Assembly: GCA_900766055.1 (NCBI GenBank)
Contig: CAAFTZ010000161.1
Span: 1 to 23,606, forward strand
Origin: an uncultured Parasutterella sp.
GTDB taxonomy: Bacteria > Pseudomonadota > Gammaproteobacteria > Burkholderiales > Burkholderiaceae_F
Reading direction: 5' to 3'
Length of the DNA: 23,606 nucleotides
This document shows, piece after piece, positions 14,199 to 22,370 of the stretch (the stretch's first letter is position 1; each line of letters starts with the position of its first letter). Under the pieces are notes generated by a model. That model was not told the DNA's origin, made no database searches, and saw only the letters and a list, made by a program, of their open reading frames with translations. A program made the position numbers and the translations under genes.

Positions 14199-14621
14199 AT
14201 GGAAAACTTTGAGATTGTTTATCTTTCCTCGCTTTTGAACGAGAAGGCCGGAGACTTTATTCAGAGCGAACTGAAGAAGTACGGTTATCCCGACCTGAAA
14301 ATGGCGCACGGGGATATATTTCATGCGCTGTTCGAGGCAGGGGAGCTGAGTGCAAAGGAAATAGCCGGACGTACCCGCCGTTCCAAGTCCACCGTTTCAG
14401 AACTTGTGGATAGGCTCGTCAAGCTCGGCTACGTTTGTAAAAAAACGGACCCGGCTGACGCCAGAGGCGTGAAGATATCGCTCACTGAAAAAGGAATAGC
14501 TTTTGAGACGGTTTTCAGAAAAATTTCTGAAGAGCTTTCACAGAGGATTCTTTCAGCGGTGGGACCAAAAGAATTAGAAGTCGCAGAAAAAGTAATGAGG
14601 AAGCTCACTTCGAGTTTTTGA
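14199..14621 (+). CDS. MarR-family transcriptional regulator
   Basis: A 140-residue winged-helix regulator. The N-terminal helices (residues 1-35) would form the dimer interface. HGDIFHALFEAGELSAKEIAGRTRRSKSTVSELVDRLVKLGYV (about 36-78) is the helix-turn-helix with the recognition helix, and KKTDPADARGVKISLTEKG (79-97) is the wing with the conserved D-x-R and L-T-x-K-G pattern of MarR proteins. The start is set at ATG 14199 rather than the in-frame TTG at 14193, which would fall upstream of the predicted transcription start. It probably represses itself and the downstream cupin gene through matching palindromes. No conserved redox cysteine of the OhrR type is seen; the only cysteine is Cys75, in the helix-turn-helix region. 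The inducing ligand cannot be read from sequence. Confidence 0.93.
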   Translation: MENFEIVYLSSLLNEKAGDFIQSELKKYGYPDLKMAHGDIFHALFEAGELSAKEIAGRTRRSKSTVSELVDRLVKLGYVCKKTDPADARGVKISLTEKGIAFETVFRKISEELSQRILSAVGPKELEVAEKVMRKLTSSF

Positions 14622-14644
14622 GGAAGCTTAGATTTTTAACTAAA

Positions 14645-14662
14645 TAGTTCGGTTACGAACTA
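14645..14662. promoter_or_regulatory. MarR operator 2, before the cupin gene
   Basis: TAGTTCG-GTTA-CGAACTA has the same two 7-bp half-sites and the same 4-bp spacing as the operator before marR; only the central four bases differ. A -10-like TAAATT begins inside its last two bases (14661-14666), the same geometry as at operator 1. The cupin gene follows 22 bases later with a good ribosome site. Confidence 0.82.
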
Positions 14663-14684
14663 AATTTTAATTAAGGAGTTTGAG

Positions 14685-15062
14685 ATGGAAAATTTTAAGA
14701 TGGTTGAAGTAAAAGACGCACCGCGTGTCGAATTGCACAACCTGCTCGGTCTGACCGGATGCGAAATTTCTATAAATGAACTTCCGGCTAAAGCCGCAGT
14801 ACCTTTCGTCCATGCTCATAAGCAGAATGAAGAAGTCTATGGTGTTTTGAGCGGCAAGGGCCAGCTCTATATTGACGGCCAGGTCGTTGATATCAAAGCA
14901 GGCGACTGGTTTGTGATTCGTCCCAACGGACATCGCGCTATTCATGCGTCTGACGACGAAGGCATTAAGTTCATCTGCATCCAGACAAAGAGCGGAAGCC
15001 TGCAGGAGTTTACAGCCGGAGACGCGATCATCCTTGAAGAAAAAGCTCCTTGGTTGAAATAA
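14685..15062 (+). CDS. Single-domain cupin protein
   Basis: The 125-residue protein is one beta-barrel cupin domain. Cupin motif 1 is clear: PFVHAHKQNEEVYGVLSG gives His43, His45 and Glu50 as metal ligands and the G57 that closes the motif. Motif 2 (DWFVIRPNGHRAIHAS, 74-89) is altered: the usual P-x-G-x-x-H has Ala at the ligand position, with histidines at 83 and 87 as candidates. FICIQTKSGSL is a strong core strand. Such small cupins bind metal or small molecules and are often of unknown function. A strong AAGGAG lies at 14673-14678. The gene follows marR by 63 bases and has its own copy of the operator, so it is probably the regulator's target. Confidence 0.88.
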   Translation: MENFKMVEVKDAPRVELHNLLGLTGCEISINELPAKAAVPFVHAHKQNEEVYGVLSGKGQLYIDGQVVDIKAGDWFVIRPNGHRAIHASDDEGIKFICIQTKSGSLQEFTAGDAIILEEKAPWLK

Positions 15063-15087
15063 TCTGAAGCCTTCTCCATAACCAAAG

Positions 15088-15127
15088 TTCCCGCTTTCGG
15101 AAATAAAGAACCGCAGCGGGAATTTTT
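15088..15127 (+). terminator. Terminator after the cupin gene
   Basis: TTCCCGCT (15088-15095) pairs with AGCGGGAA (15115-15122), with an inner CGG/CCG pairing in the loop, and TTTTT follows at 15123-15127. It sits 26 bases after the cupin stop codon. Confidence 0.85.
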
Positions 15128-15176
15128 GTTTCAAGTCTGGTATATCCTGTTACAAAAACACACATAAGGATTCATC

Positions 15177-16433
15177 GTGGATAAGAAAATCGTTGCTGCA
15201 GGAATGCAGAAGGGTTTCATTGGCGTAGTTGTTGCCTATTTCTTGGCAATTGCGCTGGGTATTCTGGCCGGGATCTGGGAAAATCATTACTTGATGATCA
15301 TTGTGCAGTTTATCAGCACCGTGTTCATCAGACTGTTTAAGTTCTTAAGTATTCCGATTATTTGTGTCTCCATTATTTCTTCTTTGTCGACCTTGTCTCA
15401 GAATAACGATTCGACGAGGATTTTCAGACACACAATTTTTTATACGCTTTCAACAACGATCCTTGCAGCCTGCGTTGCTGCTTCGTTGTACGTGCTCTTC
15501 ACACCTGCGAACGTAGCAGTCCCCGGATCCGCACCTGACATTTCCAGCAAATTAGGAAGCCATTCCTATCTTGATTACGTCGAAAGCGTTGTCCCGGATA
15601 ATTTCATTACGCCTTTCCAGACGGCAAATGTTCTTTCCGTTCTTTTAATTGCAGCGGCAATCGGTATTGCAATTGCTAAGATGCCGAGAGGCTCAAAGAA
15701 CCAGGATCTCATGATCACATTCTTTAAGGCGTCTCAAGATGTTCTCTTTACGCTTGTCAACTGGCTTATCGTAGTTTTGCCGATCGGCATCTTTGCATTT
15801 GTTGCGTCACTGGCTCAGGAAGTAAGCCACGGCGTTAGCTTAGGAGGCTTAGGCACCTACTTCGCATTGGTGATAGCCGCGAATTTAATCCAGATGTTCA
15901 TCGTGATACCGGCTTTCCTGATGTTTAAGGGTTTCAACCCCATTAAGGTTGCAAAAGGAATGCTCCCGGCTCTTGCGCTTGCATTCTTCTCTAAGTCCTC
16001 CGCTGCAACGCTGCCGGTGACGATGAGGTGCGCGCAGCAGAATCTGGGAGAAAAACCGCAGGTTGCGCAGTTTGTCCTTCCGATGTGCACAACAATTAAC
16101 ATGAACGGCTGTGCGGCTTTCATTTTCTTAACCGTTGTCTACCTGATGCAGAATGCAGGAATTGACATTCATCCCGGTGTGATTGTTGCCTGGATCTTTA
16201 TTGCGACTCTTGCAGCTATCGGAAACGCGGGCGTGCCCATGGGCTGCTTCTTCTTATCCGCAAGCTTGCTCGCCAGCATGAATGTTCCTATTCTTCTGAT
16301 GGGCGTGATCCTGCCTTTCTACGCCGTGGTAGATATGATTGAAACCAGCCTCAACGTCTGGTCTGATAGCTCGGTTTCTGCGATGGTCGATAGAGATATG
16401 AAAGAACTGGATGCCGTGGCAGAAAGCAGATAA
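15177..16433 (+). CDS. Dicarboxylate/amino acid:cation symporter (DAACS, GltPh-like fold)
   Basis: A 418-residue inner-membrane protein with eight membrane spans and two re-entrant loops expected from the family. HP1 is visible as AFFSKSSAATLP (serine-rich tip), the TM7 sodium motif as NMNGC (308-312) and TM8 as DMIETSLNVWSD (386-397). Compared with GltPh, the motif NMDGT has become NMNGC, and the arginine that holds the side-chain carboxylate of aspartate (Arg397) is replaced by Glu389, while Asp386, Thr390, Asn393 and Asp397 are kept. An acidic amino acid or dicarboxylate is therefore unlikely as substrate; a neutral or basic amino acid fits better. The start is GTG 15177 with AAGGA six bases upstream. 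It is a single-gene unit between two terminators. The family is certain and the substrate is open. Confidence 0.93.
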   Translation: MDKKIVAAGMQKGFIGVVVAYFLAIALGILAGIWENHYLMIIVQFISTVFIRLFKFLSIPIICVSIISSLSTLSQNNDSTRIFRHTIFYTLSTTILAACVAASLYVLFTPANVAVPGSAPDISSKLGSHSYLDYVESVVPDNFITPFQTANVLSVLLIAAAIGIAIAKMPRGSKNQDLMITFFKASQDVLFTLVNWLIVVLPIGIFAFVASLAQEVSHGVSLGGLGTYFALVIAANLIQMFIVIPAFLMFKGFNPIKVAKGMLPALALAFFSKSSAATLPVTMRCAQQNLGEKPQVAQFVLPMCTTINMNGCAAFIFLTVVYLMQNAGIDIHPGVIVAWIFIATLAAIGNAGVPMGCFFLSASLLASMNVPILLMGVILPFYAVVDMIETSLNVWSDSSVSAMVDRDMKELDAVAESR

Positions 16434-16467
16434 CAAAAAAGCTTAGCAATTTTCTGATTATTCTTTT

Positions 16468-16493
16468 TCTCAGCCTCCAATCGGAGGCTGAGA
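16468..16493 (+). terminator. Terminator after the symporter gene
   Basis: An 11-bp perfect stem (TCTCAGCCTCC / GGAGGCTGAGA) with an AATC loop lies 34 bases after the symporter stop. The tail (gcgttttag) has only four consecutive T, so termination may be partial. Confidence 0.75.
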
Positions 16494-16643
16494 GCGTTTT
16501 AGCCCACAATGAAAATAGGTGGTGATGAGATCTCAGTTAGTGATCACCCGCAGAGACATCAAAAAATGTAAACAGGCGTAAAGCAACCTTGGTTAGAATG
16601 GAAGTATTCCGTTTTTAGTCCTTTTGAGCTGTCAGGTTGCATT

Positions 16644-17309
16644 ATGTTTATTAACGATATTTGGTCTTGTGGTGTTACAACGAAAACCAAGAAAATCGTT
16701 GCCGAGGCACAGAAGGACGGTTATTTGCTGAATTTTTTGCAGTTGGAATTGGACGAAGGCGGTCTTCCTAATTGGAAGACGATCAATTCCTTCTGTGAAC
16801 TGGTCAGAACATCCGCCTCAAACGATCTTCCTGACGGCGCATTGCAGTCACCTCGGGAAAAGCTCGACCGCTTGATGAACGCAATTTTTTTGAAGACATT
16901 CAATCTTAGAAATTATGAGGAAGACCCTCTTTCTGCGGGCGAGATCCTCCTTTTTACAAAAATGGAATCGATTGACCGCCGGGATCAATTTGCAGTAAAC
17001 GCACTTTACCAGGCGGCCCCTACGATCCTGAAATTAAGAGGCCTGAAAGGCGGCTACGATGTGAGAAGGATCTTTTCTTTGGCTGCCTATAAGGCCATGG
17101 AAGGCGGTACGGCAAAGAGCAAAGAAATAAAAATTCTCATCGGCGACCTTTTTGAAGACGAAAACTTAAGGAATGCTGTCCATCGAATTTGGTATGTCTT
17201 TAAGGATGCAAGAGGCAATCCGGAAAGATGCGCCCGAGGGCTTCGAGAATTGGCCGACGGAATTTATCTTCAGGCGGCCAAGTCGGTACAGAACCAGAAG
17301 GCGTCATAA
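16644..17309 (+). CDS. Hypothetical protein, 221 aa
   Basis: I do not recognise this protein. It is soluble, mostly helical by composition and near neutral in charge, with no signal peptide, membrane span or catalytic motif. Notable segments are WSCGVTTKTKK at the N-terminus, an internal charged stretch (SAGEILLFTKMESIDRRDQF, about 98-117) and a conserved-looking RGNPERCARGLRELADGIY near residues 191-209. The ribosome site is weak (CAGG at 16635-16638). The gap before it (16434-16643) holds the symporter terminator and an inverted repeat GGTGAT...ATCACC (16521-16526 and 16543-16548). It ends 113 bases before parE in the same direction; an extended -10 promoter in that gap suggests they are separate units. 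Codon use and frame integrity support a real gene. Confidence 0.7.
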   Translation: MFINDIWSCGVTTKTKKIVAEAQKDGYLLNFLQLELDEGGLPNWKTINSFCELVRTSASNDLPDGALQSPREKLDRLMNAIFLKTFNLRNYEEDPLSAGEILLFTKMESIDRRDQFAVNALYQAAPTILKLRGLKGGYDVRRIFSLAAYKAMEGGTAKSKEIKILIGDLFEDENLRNAVHRIWYVFKDARGNPERCARGLRELADGIYLQAAKSVQNQKAS

Positions 17310-17372
17310 GACAAATAAGCTTCCAAAGAGGTTTTCCGGCCGCAAAAAGGCGGAAGTCGGTTCAACCCAATT

Positions 17373-17381
17373 TGTTAAAAT
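17373..17381 (+). promoter_or_regulatory. Extended -10 promoter upstream of parE
   Basis: TGTTAAAAT matches the extended -10 consensus (TG-n-TAtAAT, one mismatch). No good -35 is seen, which is allowed for this promoter class. The start site would be near 17388, giving a leader of about 35 bases to the ATG at 17423. The leader lacks an obvious Shine-Dalgarno sequence. Confidence 0.5.
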
Positions 17382-17422
17382 AGCCATTTGCATCTTTTCT
17401 TTGTCGCTGGATTGGCGCCCGT

Positions 17423-19402
17423 ATGTCTCTAGAGCAAGATAATAAAGTCAACGATTACTCCGAAAAATCGATTCGTATTTTGAAAGGTCTTCAGCCGGTT
17501 AAACAACGACCCGGCATGTACACCTTGACGGATTGTCCTTTGCATATCATTCAGGAGGTCATCGACAACGCGACAGACGAAGTTTTAGCGAATTTCGCCA
17601 ACCGAATCATTTTGACTGAGCATGCCGACGGATCAATTTCCGTAGAAGATAACGGACGCGGCATTCCGGTCGGTATTCATCCGGAAGAAAAGGTTCCTGT
17701 CGTTGAAATCGTTTTCACTCGTTTGCATGCCGGCGGTAAGTTTGATAAAGGAGCCGGCGGTGCATACTCATTCTCCGGCGGTCTGCACGGTGTCGGTGTT
17801 TCGGTCACCAATGCACTTTCCAGCCGTTTGGAAGTGACAGTTTGGCGTGACGGACTCGAAAGCTCGATCACTTTTGAGGACGGTTTTGTCACCGTGCCTT
17901 TGAACAGCGTTAAATCCCCTCGACCTAAGAAGGCGACCGGAACGAGAGTCCGCTGCTGGCCGGACGGTAAGTATTTCGACACGCTCACGATTCCTAAGAA
18001 TCAGCTGATACGCCTCTTAAGAAGTAAGGCTGTGCTGCTTCCGGGCTGCGAAGTGATCTATCGCAATGAAAAAGACAACATTGAGCAAGTCTGGAAATAT
18101 GAGGGCGGCCTGAAAGAGTATCTGACAGAGCAGCTGGATCGTCCTCCGTTGGTTCAGCCCTTTGAAGCTCAGGGCTTTGCCGGAGCCGACGACGACACCT
18201 TTTCTCAGGGTGAAGGCGCCGGCTGGGTCGTTTGCTGGACTGACGAAGGTCAGTTGGAACGCGAGAGCTACGTGAACCTGATTCCCACACCGCTCGGCGG
18301 TACTCATGAGGCCGGTTTGCGCGATGGAGTTTTTCAAGCCATGAGAAGTTTTATGGAAACCCATGGCCTGGGCGCTAAAGGAATCAAGATGATCGTGGAT
18401 GACGCGTTTGCGCGTGCTAGCTTTGTCTTGAATGCAAAAGTTCTGGATCCTCAGTTCCAGGGACAGACAAAGGAAAGGTTGATTAGCCGAGACGCATTGA
18501 AATTAGTTTCTAGCTTCGTGCGCCCGCAGATGGAATTCTGGCTCAACAGCCATGTGGAAGAAGGCCGCAAACTTGCTGAAATGTTTATCAAGCAGGCTCA
18601 GGCGCGCCAGCATAGTGCCCAGAAAATCGAAAAGAGAAAAGGATCTTCCGTTGCGGTTCTTCCGGGCAAACTCACGGATTGCACCAGCGGCGATATATCC
18701 CGCAACGAACTCTTCCTGGTGGAAGGAGACTCGGCCGGAGGTTCAGCCAAAAAGGGACGAGATAAGGAATATCAAGCTATTCTTCCGCTGCGCGGTAAGG
18801 TTTTGAACACCTGGGAAGTGGACCAGAACCTGCTTTTCGGCAATAAAGAAATTCACGATATTTCGGTCTCGATCGGCGTTGATCCTCATAAGATCGGCGA
18901 GAAGCCTGATATTTCGAATCTTCGGTACGGGAAGATCTGCATCATGGCCGATGCGGACGTGGACGGTTCTCATATTGAAGTGCTCCTGCTGACGCTTTTT
19001 TACAAGCACTTCTCTTACCTCATGGAGACAGGGCATATCTACGTTTCGATGCCTCCGCTCTTCAAAGTTTCCGTTCCGAATAAGGGAAAGAAGAAAGAAC
19101 GCCGAATTTACTGTCTGAATGAAGAAGAGCTGAAGAAGACAGTTGAGAAACTCAAAAAAGAAAAATTTACCGAAGCTCAGATCGTTATCTCACGATTCAA
19201 AGGTCTCGGTGAAATGGATTGGGAAGAACTGAAGGAAACTTCTTTGGATCCTGAAACCCGCAGGCTTCTGCCAGTGAAAGTCGGGCTTCCCGGCGATGAT
19301 TTGACCGGAAAGGCCATGCAGATTCTCATGGGAAATAAAGAAGCCGATGCACGCAAGCAGTGGATTGAGCGCCACGGCGACCAGTTCGAACCCGATATTT
19401 AA
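17423..19402 (+). CDS. parE: DNA topoisomerase IV subunit B
   Basis: The 659-residue protein is the ATPase half of topoisomerase IV, which unlinks daughter chromosomes. The GHKL ATP site is visible: EVIDNATDE (Glu45, Asn49), EDNGRGIP (75-82) and GGLHGVG (119-125). The TOPRIM metal site follows: EGDSAGG (Glu434) and MADADVDGSH (Asp510, Asp512, Asp514). PLRGKVLNTWEVD and RFKGLGEMDWEEL are typical of the C-terminal region. The length and the absence of the large TOPRIM insert of proteobacterial GyrB, plus the ParC-type gene 13 bases downstream, make it ParE rather than GyrB. Start ATG 17423 gives the expected N-terminus just before the KSIRILKGLQPVKQRPGMY segment. Confidence 0.95.
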   Translation: MSLEQDNKVNDYSEKSIRILKGLQPVKQRPGMYTLTDCPLHIIQEVIDNATDEVLANFANRIILTEHADGSISVEDNGRGIPVGIHPEEKVPVVEIVFTRLHAGGKFDKGAGGAYSFSGGLHGVGVSVTNALSSRLEVTVWRDGLESSITFEDGFVTVPLNSVKSPRPKKATGTRVRCWPDGKYFDTLTIPKNQLIRLLRSKAVLLPGCEVIYRNEKDNIEQVWKYEGGLKEYLTEQLDRPPLVQPFEAQGFAGADDDTFSQGEGAGWVVCWTDEGQLERESYVNLIPTPLGGTHEAGLRDGVFQAMRSFMETHGLGAKGIKMIVDDAFARASFVLNAKVLDPQFQGQTKERLISRDALKLVSSFVRPQMEFWLNSHVEEGRKLAEMFIKQAQARQHSAQKIEKRKGSSVAVLPGKLTDCTSGDISRNELFLVEGDSAGGSAKKGRDKEYQAILPLRGKVLNTWEVDQNLLFGNKEIHDISVSIGVDPHKIGEKPDISNLRYGKICIMADADVDGSHIEVLLLTLFYKHFSYLMETGHIYVSMPPLFKVSVPNKGKKKERRIYCLNEEELKKTVEKLKKEKFTEAQIVISRFKGLGEMDWEELKETSLDPETRRLLPVKVGLPGDDLTGKAMQILMGNKEADARKQWIERHGDQFEPDI

Positions 19403-19415
19403 CTGAGCGCAATAA

Positions 19416-22235
19416 ATGCCTAAGAAACCAAGACGCAAATTAACAGAAGCGGATCAGACCGAGCTTTTCGAAGAAATCGACGGGAAGGCGGTCTTGCCCT
19501 CTGCTGAAGACGAAGAACCCCAAGAGAAGAAAGGAAAAGCTAAAAAAGCTCAGCCGGAACCCGAAGAAGACATCGGTAAGGGAACCGGTTTCCTCTTTGA
19601 TATGTTAGAGGAAGATCCTGAACCTTCTCCTGAGGCAGAAAAGTCTTCCTCCGAAGGTAAAGAAAATTCAGAGATTCAACCGCAAGATGCAGCAGCAGAG
19701 TCGGCTGAACCCGCTTCTGAACCGAAGAATGAAGAGCCTCTGGAAGAAGCCGAGCAAGTCGCTCAAAACCTGATTCGTGAAGATGCTTCCGACATGAAAG
19801 AAGAGCTTCAGGAAGTAGCGGACGAAGTTGAAGAAGCAGAATTGGTTCCTGCGGCTGCACAGCCCCGTGGTTCTGATATCGTCGAAGAAGCTCTTAAGCA
19901 TGCTGACACAGACTGCGATGAATTAACGCTTGCATACTTTGCAAGCCGCGCCTATCTGGAATATGCCATTTCTGTGGTGAAAGGGCGTGCATTGCCGGAC
20001 GTCTGCGACGGCATGAAGCCTGTCCAGAGAAGAATTCTCTACGCAATGAAACGGCTCGGCCTGAACCCGGATGTCAAAACGGTTAAAAGTGCTCGAGTCG
20101 TCGGTGAAGTCTTAGGTAAATATCATCCCCACGGAGACTCTGCTGCTTACGATGCCATGGTCCGCTTGGCGCAGGACTTTACCATGCGCTACCCGTTGGT
20201 TCAGGGTCAGGGAAACTTCGGTTCGGCCGACGGCGACGGCGCTGCGGCCATGCGTTATACCGAAGTCCGTCTTTCTAAGTATGCCGATCTTTTGCTCGGG
20301 GAGCTGGATAAAGGAACCGTCAAATTTATTCCAAACTACGACGGAACTCATAAAGAACCGGTGTTGCTGCCTGCCAGACTGCCCGTGCTTTTACTAAACG
20401 GCTCCAGCGGTATTGCGGTCGGTATGGCCACTGAAATCCCGTCTCATAACCTGACGGAAGTCGGAGAAGCCGCTATCGAAGTGATCCGTAATCCCGAGAT
20501 CACAACCGATGAGCTGCTTGAGATTGTCAAGGGTCCAGATTTTCCGGGAGGCGCCCAGGTTATTTCTTCCGCATCGGATATTAAGAATGTTTATCAAAGC
20601 GGATACGGCAATCTCCAAGTTCGTGCGACTTATCACTTTGAAGAGCTTTCAAGAGGTCAGTGGCAATTAGTATTTGACAGCGTTCCTTATAAAGTTTCCG
20701 TCATGAAAGTCATGTCGGAGCTTGAAGCGCTCACCAATCCTAAGGCACCGCAGGGCAAGAAGTCTTTGACCGCAAAACAGCAGCAGGACAAGCAGCTGAT
20801 CATGAATGTCATGAGCGGCATGAGAGACGAGTCGAGTGCCGAGGCGCCGGTGCGTTTGGTCATCGATCCGAAATCGAAATCCATTGATCGAGAAGAACTT
20901 GTCAGCACGATTCTCAGCAAGACAAGTCTTGAAACTTCTTGCAAGTTCAACCTTGTAGTGATCGGCATCGACGGAAAACCTCGCCAAAAAGGCTTGAAGG
21001 ATATTCTTTCTGAGTGGGTCAGTTTCAGACTGCGTACGGTTCGCGCCCGTTCTCAGACTTCTTTAACCGAAGCCGAGGCAAGAATTCATACGCTTGAAGG
21101 GCGCCTCATTGTCCTCGTTGATATTGAGGAAGTGATCCGTATTATTCGCGGCGCGGACGATCCTAAGAAAGAGCTGATGACGCATTTCGGATTGTCTGAT
21201 ACACAGGCTGAAGACATCCTTGAAATCAAGCTGCGTCAATTGGCCTCTCTTGATGAAGTCAAACTCCGCAAAGAGCTGGAGAAACTTCGCAATGAAGCGG
21301 AACGTCTGCGCGGCTTACTGACAGACGAAAAGAAACTGAGAAGAGAAGTCACCAAAGAAATCCGTCAGGATATTGATACCTATGGTGATGAAAGACGCAC
21401 GCTGATCGAAGAAGCCAAGGGCGCTTCGATCGCCAAACAGGTGATTAATGAACCCGTTACCGTGATCGTAAGTGAAAAAGGCTTCCTGCGTTCAAGACAA
21501 GGCCACGGCTTTGATGCACGGGCCATGAACTTTAAACTCGGCGATAAGTACCGCTGCTCCATGGAATGCCGAAGTGTCGACAATTTGTATATTTTGTCGA
21601 ACACCGGACGCATTTACAGTATCCCGGTTTCTTCCCTGCCGAGCGCCAGAGGCGAGGGCACTCATGTGAGCGCCTTTGTTCAGTTCCAGGAAGGCGATGT
21701 TCCCTTCGACTATACTTGCGGTGCGCCTGATACCGTTCTGCTGTTTACCTCAGACGCAGCCATGGGCTTCTTCTGCAAGATGTCGGATTTATCGGTCCGT
21801 CAGAGAGGCGGTAAATCCTTCTTCATCCTGGACGGAGCAAAACCGCTTCCCGTTCAAGTTTCTACGCCTTTGACGGGCTGGATCGCTGCTTTGTCTTCGA
21901 GCGGCCGATTGGTTGTCTTTACGACTGACGAGCTCAGAGCACTCTCGAGCGGCGGCAAGGGCACCACGATCATGGCGCTCCAAGACGATGAAAAACTGGT
22001 TGCAGCCGTCCCGATTTCTCCGAACGGCGTTGTGGTGGTCGGAAAAGGCCGGGGCGGCAAGATTCAAGAACTTTTAGTTGGTCCGCGCTCCATTGAAGAT
22101 TACCGTACAAGAAGAGGCCGCAAAGGTCGTTTCGTTGAAGCTAAATGGGAGTTCTTAGGTTTGAAGCCATACAAGCTGGAGACTGCCAATAAGGCAGACG
22201 ACAGTGAAGAAGTCGAAGAGAGCACGATTATCTAA
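19416..22235 (+). CDS. parC: DNA topoisomerase IV subunit A with acidic N-terminal extension
   Basis: The 939-residue DNA-cleaving subunit of topoisomerase IV. The breakage-reunion domain starts at about residue 168 (LTLAYFASRAYLEYAISVV); the catalytic tyrosine is Tyr281 (AMRYTEV). The quinolone region HPHGDSAAYDAM keeps Ser242 and has Asp246, matching E. coli Ser80 and Glu84, so no resistance change is seen at the serine. A coiled-coil segment (about 595-665) and a C-terminal beta-pinwheel follow; there is no good GyrA box (nearest RQRGGKS), supporting ParC. The first 165 residues or so are an extra, low-complexity, strongly acidic region (EDEEPQEKKG, EPEEDIGKG, EEAEQVAQ) not found in E. coli ParC, whose tyrosine is at position 120. 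It is transcribed with parE (13-base gap). Confidence 0.93.
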   Translation: MPKKPRRKLTEADQTELFEEIDGKAVLPSAEDEEPQEKKGKAKKAQPEPEEDIGKGTGFLFDMLEEDPEPSPEAEKSSSEGKENSEIQPQDAAAESAEPASEPKNEEPLEEAEQVAQNLIREDASDMKEELQEVADEVEEAELVPAAAQPRGSDIVEEALKHADTDCDELTLAYFASRAYLEYAISVVKGRALPDVCDGMKPVQRRILYAMKRLGLNPDVKTVKSARVVGEVLGKYHPHGDSAAYDAMVRLAQDFTMRYPLVQGQGNFGSADGDGAAAMRYTEVRLSKYADLLLGELDKGTVKFIPNYDGTHKEPVLLPARLPVLLLNGSSGIAVGMATEIPSHNLTEVGEAAIEVIRNPEITTDELLEIVKGPDFPGGAQVISSASDIKNVYQSGYGNLQVRATYHFEELSRGQWQLVFDSVPYKVSVMKVMSELEALTNPKAPQGKKSLTAKQQQDKQLIMNVMSGMRDESSAEAPVRLVIDPKSKSIDREELVSTILSKTSLETSCKFNLVVIGIDGKPRQKGLKDILSEWVSFRLRTVRARSQTSLTEAEARIHTLEGRLIVLVDIEEVIRIIRGADDPKKELMTHFGLSDTQAEDILEIKLRQLASLDEVKLRKELEKLRNEAERLRGLLTDEKKLRREVTKEIRQDIDTYGDERRTLIEEAKGASIAKQVINEPVTVIVSEKGFLRSRQGHGFDARAMNFKLGDKYRCSMECRSVDNLYILSNTGRIYSIPVSSLPSARGEGTHVSAFVQFQEGDVPFDYTCGAPDTVLLFTSDAAMGFFCKMSDLSVRQRGGKSFFILDGAKPLPVQVSTPLTGWIAALSSSGRLVVFTTDELRALSSGGKGTTIMALQDDEKLVAAVPISPNGVVVVGKGRGGKIQELLVGPRSIEDYRTRRGRKGRFVEAKWEFLGLKPYKLETANKADDSEEVEESTII

Positions 22236-22253
22236 ATAATTTCAAACTCTAAT

Positions 22254-22288
22254 AAAAGGCGCTAGTTTCGGAAGGAACGGCGCCTTTT
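22254..22288 (+). terminator. Terminator after parC
   Basis: AAAAGGCGC (22254-22262) pairs with GCGCCTTTT (22280-22288), and the loop can pair further (GTTTC with GGAAC). The T-run is the end of the stem itself (CCTTTTCC). It sits 18 bases after the parC stop. Confidence 0.8.
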
Positions 22289-22370
22289 CCTAAAAGTGGG
22301 TTCAGCTGCAAGATTCTCTCGAGAATGGCTCCTAAAATGTGCACAGGCAACACGTGCATCGGAGGAAAGG

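Noticed and set aside
14667..15134. 155-residue reverse frame over the cupin gene
   Set aside because: The forward cupin has clear motifs, ribosome site, operator and terminator; the reverse frame has none.
22296..22370. 25-residue N-terminal extension of the zinc metallopeptidase
   Set aside because: The family begins at the ATG 22371 type sequence and a strong ribosome site precedes that codon.
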